A stretch of DNA of 64,000 nucleotides from CAVYTF01 sp963771435. GTDB lineage: Bacteria > Bacteroidota > Bacteroidia > Chitinophagales > Chitinophagaceae. This document shows positions 37,371-45,490 of this stretch, in pieces. Below the pieces are notes generated by a model. That model was not told where the DNA came from. It was given only the letters and a program-made list of their open reading frames with translations, and did no database searches. Positions within the stretch are counted from its first letter, which is position 1; every line of letters begins with the position of its first letter. Both the position numbers and the translations under genes were made by a program. The stretch covers positions 93,382-157,381 of the forward strand of contig CAVYTF010000013.1 in NCBI GenBank assembly GCA_963771435.1. The letters run 5' to 3'.

Positions 37371-38894
37371 TTATTCAGTCAAAATATTCCCTGTCATTTC
37401 TTTTGGTACCGGCAACTGCATTACATGCAAAATAGTCGGCGCAAGGTCGCCTAGTTTACCGGCTTTGATGGCTCCTTTATAATCGTTGCTGATAATGAAC
37501 AGGGGAACGAGGTTTAGTGAATGTTGGGTATTAGGGCTGCCATCATCATTTATCATGTGATCGGCATTGCCATGGTCAGCAGTTAAAAAAATGGTGTAGC
37601 CATGCTTCAATGCACTGGTAACAATTCTTTCAACACATGTATCCACTGTTTCCACTGCTTTCACCACTGCACTGAAAACACCTGTATGGCCAACCATGTC
37701 TGCATTTGCGAAATTGAGGCAAATGAAGTCGGCTGTTTCGTTTTCAATTTCAGGAACCAGTTTGGCAGTTATTTCGTAGGCACTCATTTCCGGCTGCAGG
37801 TCGTATGTAGCAACTTTTGGCGATGGTACCATAATTCTTTTTTCACCATCAAATTCCTTCTCCCTGCCGCCACTGAAAAAGAAAGTTACATGGGGATATT
37901 TTTCTGTTTCAGCAATGCGTATTTGTTTTTTACCCTGCGCTGCAAGCACTTCGCCAAGGGTATTATTTAGGTTATCGTTCTCAAAAATTACATGAACATT
38001 GTTGAATGTTTTATCATAATCAGTCATTGTAGTATAATGAAGATCCATTTTGTGCATGCCAAAATCGGGATGGTCTTCCTGCGTAAGTACATGCGTTATT
38101 TCGCGGCAACGGTCTGTGCGGAAATTAAAGCAAATGACTGCATCATCTTCCTTGATTGTTGATTGGGGATTATTGATTGATGAATTGATGATCGGCTTTA
38201 TAAATTCATCTGTTACATTATTAGTGTAAGAATCTTCAATTGACTTCAAAAGGTCAGTTGATTGTTCACCAATACCATTTACCATGGCGTCATAAGCGAT
38301 TTTTACGCGTTCCCAGCGCTTGTCGCGATCCATTGCATAATATCTCCCTGTGATCGTTGCGATCTCGCCTACGTTCTTTTCAAGATGCTCCTGCAATTCT
38401 TTTATGAAACTAAGGCCGCTTTTGGGATCACAATCGCGCCCATCAGTGAACGCATGTACATATACATCAACCAAGCCTTCTGCTTTACATATATCAATGA
38501 TCGCTTTAAGGTGATTGATATGCGAATGCACACCGCCATCGCTTACTAATCCTAATAAATGCAAAGGCTTTTTATTTTCTTTTGCATGATTGATGGATGC
38601 AAGCAGTTCTTTGTTTGTTTTAAGTTCGCCAGTTTTGATGGCAACATTGATTCGCTGTAGTTCCTGGTAAACTATTCTTCCGGCGCCAATATTCAGATGG
38701 CCGACCTCACTATTACCCATTTGCCCATCTGGCAAGCCAACAGCTTCGCCGCAGGTAACAAGTGTTGTATTTGGATATTTCTCATAAAGCGAGGTTACAA
38801 AAGGAGTCTTTGCATTTTGGATCGCATCGGCATTTTTGTTTTTGCCGAGCCCCCATCCATCCATGATAATTAGAATTACTTTATTATTTTTCAT
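37371..38894 (-). CDS. gpmI: 2,3-bisphosphoglycerate-independent phosphoglycerate mutase
   Basis: 507 residues. It converts 3- to 2-phosphoglycerate in glycolysis using two Mn ions. The alkaline-phosphatase-type metal sites are seen in LIIMDGWGLG, MGNSEVGHLNIGAGR (catalytic Ser) and FLTADHGNADHM. The phosphotransferase insert (GVHSHINHLKA, FTDGRDCDPKSG, RYYAMDRDKRWER) is complete. The length is standard. It is divergent from the DUF4783 gene across 123 bp, where both promoters must lie. Confidence 0.96.
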   Translation of the reverse strand: MKNNKVILIIMDGWGLGKNKNADAIQNAKTPFVTSLYEKYPNTTLVTCGEAVGLPDGQMGNSEVGHLNIGAGRIVYQELQRINVAIKTGELKTNKELLASINHAKENKKPLHLLGLVSDGGVHSHINHLKAIIDICKAEGLVDVYVHAFTDGRDCDPKSGLSFIKELQEHLEKNVGEIATITGRYYAMDRDKRWERVKIAYDAMVNGIGEQSTDLLKSIEDSYTNNVTDEFIKPIINSSINNPQSTIKEDDAVICFNFRTDRCREITHVLTQEDHPDFGMHKMDLHYTTMTDYDKTFNNVHVIFENDNLNNTLGEVLAAQGKKQIRIAETEKYPHVTFFFSGGREKEFDGEKRIMVPSPKVATYDLQPEMSAYEITAKLVPEIENETADFICLNFANADMVGHTGVFSAVVKAVETVDTCVERIVTSALKHGYTIFLTADHGNADHMINDDGSPNTQHSLNLVPLFIISNDYKGAIKAGKLGDLAPTILHVMQLPVPKEMTGNILTE

Positions 38895-39017
38895 GCGCTA
38901 AAACTACGATAATTGTTATTGCATAATAACCCGTTATTCTTAATATTGCATCACAAAGCTAATATGTTGAAAAACAGTTGGCATATTTTTCGCTATTGAA
39001 CAGCAACAAAAAAAGTT

Positions 39018-39398
39018 ATGAAAAAGTTCATTTCGCTACTGTTTTTAGGCTTGGCACTGATGTCGTTCAGTATTAAAAGTGATACAAAGGATATTATTGA
39101 CGCTTTGAAACAGGGCAATGCCGACCAGCTTAGCAAATATTTTGATAATATCCTGGATGTAAAACTTCCTGATAAAGATGAAATAAAAAATATTGGTAAA
39201 ACGCAGGCGGCCGTCACGATCAAGAGCTTTTTTAATGAAAATAATATTAAAGGGTTTGATGCAGCTTCACAACGCGAACTGGGGGGATTAATGTATGTTG
39301 CCGGTAAACTTCAGAGCAGCACAAAGACTTACCAACTGACGGTAATGATGAAGGAAAAAGGCGACGACGTCGTCATTACCAATATAAGAATTAACTAA
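39018..39398 (+). CDS. DUF4783 family exported protein
   Basis: 126 residues with a signal peptide (MKKFISLLFLGLALMSFS). The mature part (DIIDALKQGNADQLSKYFDN, AAVTIKSFFNENNIKGFD, GDDVVITNIRIN) has the cystatin-like NTF2 appearance of DUF4783, a family largely limited to Bacteroidota. The function is unknown; it is probably periplasmic. A terminator follows immediately. Confidence 0.87.
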   Translation: MKKFISLLFLGLALMSFSIKSDTKDIIDALKQGNADQLSKYFDNILDVKLPDKDEIKNIGKTQAAVTIKSFFNENNIKGFDAASQRELGGLMYVAGKLQSSTKTYQLTVMMKEKGDDVVITNIRIN

Positions 39399-39404
39399 AT
39401 GATC

Positions 39405-39428
39405 TCCCGCAATAGCGGGATTTTTTTT
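39405..39428 (+). terminator. Terminator after the DUF4783 gene
   Basis: Stem TCCCGC / GCGGGA with an AATA loop and a run of eight T. It starts 6 bp after the stop codon. Confidence 0.88.
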
Positions 39429-39493
39429 GTTTCAGCCACAAAGCTTGAAGAGGCGAAGAGTACAAAGTTTGTAATTTGCAAAAAACTTTCACT

Positions 39494-40767
39494 GTGACAA
39501 TTGAAGAGCTCTACAAAATATTTCAGCAATACCCATCTATTCAGACAGACACCCGCAAACTAAAAAAGATGATCTGTTCTTTGCGCTTAAAGGGCCAAAC
39601 TATAACGGAAATGCTTTCGCCTTGCAAGCACTTGATAGCGGGGCTGCTTATTCTATAGTTGATGAAGATGCTGACGCCAAAGATGACAGAATCATAAAGG
39701 TTTATGATGTATTAACCTCTTTGCAAAACCTTGCAAAGCATCACCGCGAACAGTTTACAATACCTTTTATCGGCATAACAGGAAGCAATGGCAAAACGAC
39801 TACTAAAGAATTGATACACGCAGTGCTTTCTTCACATTACAGGACTTACACAACGGAAGGAAACCTTAATAATCATATCGGTATTCCGCTGACCATTTTA
39901 AAAGTGAAAGGCGATGCAGAAATGGCAGTTATAGAAATGGGAGCGAATCATCAAAAAGAAATTGAAGGTTATTGTGTATATACAGAACCAACACACGGCA
40001 TCATCACGAATTGCGGGAAGGCGCATTTGGAAGGGTTTGGCAGTATAGAAGGAGTTCGCAAGGGCAAGGGGGAATTGTATGATTATATCCGTGGGCATAG
40101 AGGTGTTGCCTTTGCCTTTGACGATTATGATTATTTGCACGATATGAGCAAAGGCATTACTGAAACTGTTTGGTATGGAACAGAGAATGGAGTTGTAGCC
40201 GGAAATATAAAAGCAGTTGCTCCATTCCTTGAAGTGGTTTTTACAAAGGGAGTTTCTTTTCAATCAATAAAGACGCAATTGGTTGGGGCTTATAACCTGC
40301 CGAATATCTTATGCGCTGTTTGTCTAGGGAAATATTTTAATGTTCCGGAAGATAAAATAAAAGCTGCTATTGAAAATTATACCCCAACTAATAGCCGCTC
40401 GCAGTTGATCGAGAAAGGGAATAACAAAATAATTCTCGACGCTTACAATGCAAACCCCACAAGCATGAAAGTGGCTATTGAAAGTTTTGCTACTATTCCT
40501 GCGGAGCAGAAAATACTTATGCTTGGCGGCATGATGGAACTTGGAGATGAAAGTGTAGCAGAGCATCAGCACATCGTTCATATCATTGATCAGCATCCAT
40601 GGAAGGAGGTGGCGCTTGTGGGTGGGGATTTTGCCAAAACAAAACACGCGTATCATTATTTCAGTAATACGGCCGAAGCTAAAGTTTGGCTGGAGCAGCA
40701 ACATTTTGAAAATGCGTACATCCTTATCAAAGGTTCGCGGCTTATGCAGATGGAAAAGATATTGTAA
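39494..40767 (+). CDS. murF: UDP-N-acetylmuramoyl-tripeptide--D-alanyl-D-alanine ligase (one frameshift as read)
   Basis: MurF adds D-Ala-D-Ala to the UDP-MurNAc-tripeptide in peptidoglycan synthesis. The ATP loop GITGSNGKTTTKELI, VIEMGANHQKEIEGY, ITNCGKAHLEGFG and LDAYNANPTSMK are all present. The start is taken as GTG 39494, giving M-TIEELYKIFQQYPS. The N-terminal part is in another frame: in the A run at 39562-39567 one A appears to be missing, after which KKDDLFFALKGPNYNG reads on. Since the rest is perfect, a homopolymer sequencing error is more likely than loss of an essential gene. Confidence 0.9.
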
Positions 40768-40842
40768 AGTTCATCCGTGCTGTAAAGTATTGAAACATTG
40801 TTCGTCTTGAAACCGTATATCATAAAACAATAAAATAAAACA

Positions 40843-41489
40843 ATGAAAACTTTTATCGTAAGCCTGTTATCCATCTTAACTCTCGCATCCTGCGCGCAGC
40901 AGCAAACTAAACCACCCGCAGGCGTTTTTCTTCGATCAAAACCGGGGCAACGCCTAACGAAGCCGTTGCTACTTTCTCCGAAGGTTGCTTCTGGCACGCA
41001 GAGATCGTTTTTCAAAGCCTTGTTGGCGTGCGTGATGCCGTTTCCGGTTATGCCGGCGGAACCGACCCTAACCCTACTTATGAAAAAGTGGGCAGCGGCA
41101 CAACAGGCCACGCAGAAACCGTGCAGGTGTATTACGATCCTTCCAAAATATCTTATCAAACACTGGTGGCTGCTTTCTTTGCGAGCCAGGACCCAACGCA
41201 GGTGGACGGGCAGGGCAATGACGAAGGCACTCAGTACCGCTCCATCGCTTTTTTCAGGAATGAAAATGAAAAGCAGATCATCATGGCTGCCATAAAAAAC
41301 TTAACGGACAGTAAAAAATATCATGCGAAGATCGCGACGCAGGTGTTGCCTTTCACTAAGTTTTATCCCGCGGAAGCATATCACCAGGAATATATTTATT
41401 ATCATCCCGAAAATTCTTACGTGCAAAACGTTTCCATCCCCGATTACCTTGAATTTAAGAAAACTTTCAAGGGGAATTTTAAGGGATAA
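40843..41489 (+). CDS. msrA: Peptide-methionine (S)-S-oxide reductase (one frameshift as read)
   Basis: MsrA repairs oxidised methionine. A lipoprotein-type signal (LLSILTLASC) directs it to the envelope. The catalytic block is EGCFWHAEIVFQSLVGV, followed by VSGYAGGTDPNPTYEKVGSG, GHAETVQVYYDP and DPTQVDGQGNDEGTQYRS, all diagnostic. The signal and the enzyme are in different frames; adding one T in the run at 40924-40928 joins PPAGVF to SSIKTGATPNEAVATFSEG. The usual second position after CFW (C, G or T) is His here. Confidence 0.9.
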
Positions 41490-41549
41490 GCCTTAGATCC
41501 TATTTTATTCTTCCTTAATTTATGCGCAAAGCTATTCCTGCAAAGGAGT

Positions 41550-41557
41550 AGCTTTGT
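41550..41557 (+). promoter_or_regulatory. Candidate -7 promoter box for DUF983 gene
   Basis: TAGCTTTG fits TAnnTTTG and lies 17 bp before the ATG at 41574. Confidence 0.4.
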
Positions 41558-41573
41558 GCAATAAAAACAAGCC

Positions 41574-42035
41574 ATGAGTGACCCTAAAGCCAAGCCCTCT
41601 TATGTGTTGAGCGTGTTCGCGAACAAATGCCCGCGTTGCCGCGAAGGCAACCTCTTTGTGAGCAAAAGGGCGTATGCTTTCAGGCACAACGAATACATGA
41701 AGATGAACCCGAAATGCCCTGTTTGCGGGCAGCCAACTGAACTGGAAGTTGGTTTCTACTACGGCACTTCTTTCGTTAGTTATGGGCTCACGGTTGCTTT
41801 TTCGGCCATCACTTTTGTGCTGTGGTGGCTGCTTCTCGGCTTCTCGCTGGACGACAACCGCATCTTTTGGTGGCTTGGCGTTAATGCTTTCGCCATGATA
41901 GCCCTGCAGCCTCTCTTTATGCGCCACTCGCGCTCGCTTTGGATAAGCTGGTTCGTGAAATATGACCCCGATTGGGAAATTCATGATGCCGCAACGCCCG
42001 AACGGATCGTGGAGCACGAAATGGATAATTGGTGA
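41574..42035 (+). CDS. DUF983 family membrane protein
   Basis: 153 residues. The N-terminus has a zinc-ribbon-like pair, NKCPRCREGNLF and NPKCPVCGQPTELEVGFYYG, the hallmark of DUF983. Two membrane helices follow (VSYGLTVAFSAITFVLWWLL and FWWLGVNAFAMIALQPLFM). The function is unknown. In proteobacterial genomes it is often found near cytochrome oxidase genes; here no such gene is nearby. It stands alone. Confidence 0.9.
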   Translation: MSDPKAKPSYVLSVFANKCPRCREGNLFVSKRAYAFRHNEYMKMNPKCPVCGQPTELEVGFYYGTSFVSYGLTVAFSAITFVLWWLLLGFSLDDNRIFWWLGVNAFAMIALQPLFMRHSRSLWISWFVKYDPDWEIHDAATPERIVEHEMDNW

Positions 42036-42096
42036 AAGGATGCAGGGGCAAATATTTTCCAATGATAGAAAATAATAATTTTGTACAGCAGAATAT

Positions 42097-42744
42097 TTGA
42101 TCATCTTGAAAGAATTAAAATATGAATTACAAAATATCCTTTCGGGAAAGAGCAGTGATGGCCATGGAAGCCTTATCGCATCAATCACCCGTTACCTTAC
42201 AGGAAGCAAAACACCAGGTGCAACGCCTGAAAAAAACGAGTTCATCAAAGAACAGGAAAAAGAAAAGCTGATCGAATTTGTTGAGCAAGATCAATTATGG
42301 CACACGTTGCTGATGAAGGAGGAATTAAAGATCGGCCAAGGCGCAGAGCAAATTGTTTATTATACTGAAGACGGGAAAAGTGTAATAAAATTAAATGATG
42401 CTATTTTCTATCTCTCCTGGACAGATTATTTAAACAATCTTTTACTTCACAATTTCTTTTTTCCAGATACTTGTTATCAATTATTGGGATTCAGAAAAGA
42501 TAACGACATTCTTTTTGCTGTTGTAAAACAAAGGTTTGTTGAAGCTGATCAACCTTATGATTTTGAGATCATCAAAAATTTCTTAGAGTTTAATGGTTTT
42601 GAAAACAACCGAAACTGCGATTTTATTAACAGGAGCCTGGGAATTATCCTGGAGGATCTGCACGACGAAAATGTGTTGTTCCGCAACAATATTCCTTACT
42701 TCATTGACACTGCTTTTTATCTAACTGACACATTTTTCTTATAG
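42097..42744 (+). CDS. Small kinase-fold protein of the polyvalent-protein kinase type
   Basis: 215 residues. After a helical N-terminus come LKIGQGAEQIVYY (glycine loop), SVIKLND (the ATP-binding Lys), LEDLHDENVLFRN (catalytic loop HxxN) and PYFIDTAF (metal-binding Asp). This order is that of a minimal protein kinase fold as described for kinases in phage and conjugative polyvalent proteins. No mobile element is visible next to it. The start is uncertain. The TTG at 42097 is used, but an ATG at 42062 in another frame (MIENNNFVQQNI) could be the true N-terminus if one base is miscalled. Confidence 0.6.
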   Translation: MIILKELKYELQNILSGKSSDGHGSLIASITRYLTGSKTPGATPEKNEFIKEQEKEKLIEFVEQDQLWHTLLMKEELKIGQGAEQIVYYTEDGKSVIKLNDAIFYLSWTDYLNNLLLHNFFFPDTCYQLLGFRKDNDILFAVVKQRFVEADQPYDFEIIKNFLEFNGFENNRNCDFINRSLGIILEDLHDENVLFRNNIPYFIDTAFYLTDTFFL

Positions 42745-42868
42745 AAAAATGAGGTTGCAAGGCCTGTTCTTCATAACCCCATATTCTTCTTTTATTTCTT
42801 CTGTTACCTGCCTGATCTGGTGGGTATATTTCTGGATAATTTCCTATAATTGTTTATAAATATTAGTA

Positions 42869-43057
42869 AGATATACGAATATATAGCTAAGATATATTAA
42901 CATCTAAAATAGATATACTAACATCTAACATAGATATACAAATATATGATATAGATATAAATACATATAAGTTATATATATAAACATATCAAATAGATGT
43001 GTGAATATATATAGTAAATACATAAACATATTAGGCAGATATATAAACATATCACTT
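42869..43057. repeat. Tandem array R8, nine units of exactly 21 bp, AT-rich
   Basis: From 42869 the sequence splits into nine 21-bp units without a single length change. Most begin AGATATA and have AACATCTAA or AACATAT near the middle. Sequence identity between units is moderate while the length is fixed. The array ends 21 bp before a TATTTTTG box (43079-43086) of the following gene. Confidence 0.88.
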
Positions 43058-43078
43058 ATTTACTTTAAAAGAATGGCC

Positions 43079-43086
43079 TATTTTTG
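43079..43086 (+). promoter_or_regulatory. Candidate -7 promoter box
   Basis: TATTTTTG fits TAnnTTTG, 74 bp upstream of the ATG at 43161 and just behind array R8. Confidence 0.4.
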
Positions 43087-43160
43087 CAAAAGAATAAGGC
43101 CATTTTTTAAATATATAATCGATTTTTTCATTAAAACAGGTCATTAAAACAAGAAAGATC

Positions 43161-43593
43161 ATGGCAAGAAGAAACAGTTAGAGCAACAATTCCGATAAAT
43201 AAACCCAATAACTTCAGCAGGCTGCTGAACCAGATCGTAAAGTTTGACAACAGCCTGGGCGCGAAGAGCATATTGCAGGCAGACCCTTCCATCGACATGA
43301 CTGCGTTTGCAAATAACCTGACCAAGGCAGACAGTTTGCGGGCGCAGAGCGAGGCATTGAAGGCGCAAAGTGAAGACCTGATGCAGCAGGCAAAAACGCT
43401 TTACGGCACGGCACCCGGGCAAAGCATTAACACGCCGGGCACGCTGTATTGCCAGGTGGATCTGATCAAAAAAACATTGCTAAAAACGTACAAGGGCAAC
43501 GAAGAGGCGCTGGGGGAATATGGATATAACGTAGTGGTCAGCCAAACAAAAAGCCCTGTTTATAAAATAAAGCCAGGGCCGAAGAGGAAGTAA
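43161..43593 (+). CDS. Orphan hypothetical protein, start region out of frame as read
   Basis: The clear part reads ATIPINKPNNFSRLLNQIVK, then a coiled stretch SLRAQSEALKAQSEDLMQQA, and a C-terminal block GTLYCQVDLIKKTLLKTYKG, LGEYGYNVVVSQTK. I have the impression of a small Bacteroidota family with a similar KGxExxLGxxGFxV motif but know no function. The ATG at 43161 (MARRN) is one base out of frame with the rest; an indel near 43176 would join them. Otherwise a TTG at 43273 would give 106 residues. The gene is GC-richer than array R8 just upstream. Confidence 0.55.
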
Positions 43594-43638
43594 GCTTTTG
43601 GTTTTGGGTTATGGAAAACGCGTTTGGTTTGGAGGCGT

Positions 43639-43908
43639 CTAGTACACTTCGTTATGGGTTCCGATGTCAACAAAAACCGCATCGCCGTTTTTCTCAAAAT
43701 AAAATACAACCCTGCAATCATATTCAACACTAAAAGCATAGGAACCTGCAAGAACGCCCGTTAGTTTGTGTGTGGATAGTTTGGCATCGTGAGGATCATT
43801 CAAAAAGAACAGCAACTTTTCTACAAAAAGCAACGCAAGCTCGGGGTTTTTGCGCACCAGCTTTTTATAAGCCTTTCTAAAAGAAGGGGCAAACTGGATA
43901 TTAATCAT
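43639..43908 (-). CDS. Type II toxin, RelE/YafQ-like mRNA interferase
   Basis: 89 residues. INIQFAPSFRKAYKKLVRKNPE, LFFLNDPHDAKLSTHKLTG, GSYAFSVEYDCRVVFYFEKNGD and FVDIGTHNEVY follow the RelE/YafQ pattern, with the C-terminal GTHxxVY typical for the YafQ/YoeB branch. Such toxins cleave mRNA on the ribosome. It overlaps the antitoxin gene by 8 bp, antitoxin first. Unlike the locus at 13 kb this toxin is full-length. Confidence 0.88.
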   Translation of the reverse strand: MINIQFAPSFRKAYKKLVRKNPELALLFVEKLLFFLNDPHDAKLSTHKLTGVLAGSYAFSVEYDCRVVFYFEKNGDAVFVDIGTHNEVY

Positions 43909-44119
43909 TGCTGTTTAACCAGGTGTTAATATCAGTAATATTATTGCTGCGATACAGGCTTCCGCTGGCAGAAAGCAATTTTGCTTCGGTTATATTTTGT
44001 TTTATTTTTTCGCGCCTTTTTTCCGAGTAGGCTTTTTGCAATTGCTCGTTCAGGTCTTCCATTTCGTCTGCTGTCATGGTAGCGATGGAGTCAATGATCA
44101 GATCTCTTGGGTTATTCAT
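43901..44119 (-). CDS. Cognate antitoxin
   Basis: 72 residues, helical: MNNPRDLIIDSIATMTADEM, followed by DLNEQLQKAYSEKRREKIKQN and a C-terminal NITDINTWLNSND likely to bind the toxin. Its position in front of, and overlap with, the RelE-like toxin make the role clear, although the DNA-binding type is not obvious. Confidence 0.78.
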   Translation of the reverse strand: MNNPRDLIIDSIATMTADEMEDLNEQLQKAYSEKRREKIKQNITEAKLLSASGSLYRSNNITDINTWLNSND

Positions 44120-44170
44120 ATTTACCTTTTTGTTGCATAAAGATATAATTTTTTGCTCATTGATTATTAA

Positions 44171-45376
44171 CTACTGCTCATGCATTATTTCGTGCCCGAG
44201 CTTGTCGCGTTTTGTTTGCAGGTATTTTTTATTATGAGAGTTGGGGATCGTTTCTATAGGCAGGGTTTCGGTTATTTCAATGCCATAACCGCGCAGGCCG
44301 GCGCGTTTGCGGGGGTTATTACTCATCAACTTCAGTTTGGTAACGCCAAGGTAGCGGAGGATCTGTGCGCCAACGCCGTAATCTCGCTCGTCCATTTTAA
44401 AGCCAAGGTGCAGGTTTGCCTCCACGGTGTCCATGCCTTCTTCCTGGAGTTTGTAAGCTTTCAATTTGTTCACGAGGCCAATGCCGCGGCCCTCCTGGTT
44501 CATGTAGAGAATAAGGCCCTTGCCTTCGCGCTCCACCATTTGCATGGCCTTGTGCAGTTGCTCGCCGCAGTCGCATCGCAGGCTGCCGAGTATGTCGCCC
44601 GTGAAACAGCTTGAATGTATGCGGGCAAGCACGGGTTCGTCCTTCTGCCATTCGCCTTTCATGAGCGCAAGATGCTCGTTGTGGGTATTCTTTTCTTTAA
44701 AGGCAACGAGTTTGAAATGGCCGTACTTGGTGGGCATATCCACGCGAACGATCTCTTCAATAAGCGAATCTGTTTTCAGGCGATATTCGATCAGGTCTTT
44801 TATCGAGATGACCTTCAGCGAGAACTTTTTAGCGATCTCCTTCAACTGCGGCAGTCTTGCCATGGAGCCGTCCTCATTCATTATTTCCACCAGCACGCCA
44901 ACGGGTTCAAAGCCCGCCAGCCTCGCGAGGTCAACAGTTGCTTCAGTATGGCCGGTACGGCGCAGCACACCGCTTTCCTTTGCGCGAAGCGGGAAAATAT
45001 GTCCCGGCCTGCCGAGGTCTTCGGGTTTTGTGGTATGATCGATCAACGCCTGCACAGTCTTGGCGCGGTCATGAGCACTAATACCTGTTGTGCAACCATG
45101 CCCGAGCAGGTCAACACTAACGGTGAACGGCGTGCCGTGAAGAGCGGTATTATTATTGACCATCAGCTCAAGTTGCAAAGCATCGGCACGGCTTTCGGTA
45201 ATGGGCGCACAGATAAGCCCACGTCCTTCCTTGCTCATAAAGTTGATAATCTCGGGCGTCACATTCCTGGCGGCAGTGATAAAATCGCCCTCGTTTTCCC
45301 GGTCTTCATCATCAACTACAATTACTAATTTTCCAAGTTTAATATCTTCAATGGCACTCTCGATGGTATCCAGCAT
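44171..45376 (-). CDS. ribBA: Bifunctional 3,4-dihydroxy-2-butanone-4-phosphate synthase / GTP cyclohydrolase II
   Basis: 401 residues. The N-terminal RibB domain (about 1-200) shows VDDEDRENEGDFITAA, GRPGHIFPL and RTGHTEATVDL. The RibA domain (about 205-400) has the zinc cysteines in HSSCFTGDILGSLRCDCGEQL and YMNQEGRGIGL. It makes both precursors of riboflavin. The 104-bp upstream gap to prfC shows no FMN riboswitch-like structure I could recognise, so control is probably by promoter only. Confidence 0.96.
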   Translation of the reverse strand: MLDTIESAIEDIKLGKLVIVVDDEDRENEGDFITAARNVTPEIINFMSKEGRGLICAPITESRADALQLELMVNNNTALHGTPFTVSVDLLGHGCTTGISAHDRAKTVQALIDHTTKPEDLGRPGHIFPLRAKESGVLRRTGHTEATVDLARLAGFEPVGVLVEIMNEDGSMARLPQLKEIAKKFSLKVISIKDLIEYRLKTDSLIEEIVRVDMPTKYGHFKLVAFKEKNTHNEHLALMKGEWQKDEPVLARIHSSCFTGDILGSLRCDCGEQLHKAMQMVEREGKGLILYMNQEGRGIGLVNKLKAYKLQEEGMDTVEANLHLGFKMDERDYGVGAQILRYLGVTKLKLMSNNPRKRAGLRGYGIEITETLPIETIPNSHNKKYLQTKRDKLGHEIMHEQ

Positions 45377-45490
45377 GTTTTTTATTTGAGTGCAAAATTA
45401 TACATAAGGCAATTAGTAAATAAGCGAATTAGGGAATAAGGCTTTGTTTATGGGCAGATGAAGAATTTCTAAGCCTTACTTTTGCGCCCG

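Noticed and set aside
42869..43057. AT-rich R8 as a replication origin
   Set aside because: No DnaA boxes or dnaA/dnaN genes were seen nearby, and the regular 21-bp units fit the array class.
45377..45490. FMN riboswitch in front of ribBA
   Set aside because: The gap is only about 110 bp, and the conserved FMN-element blocks were not seen.
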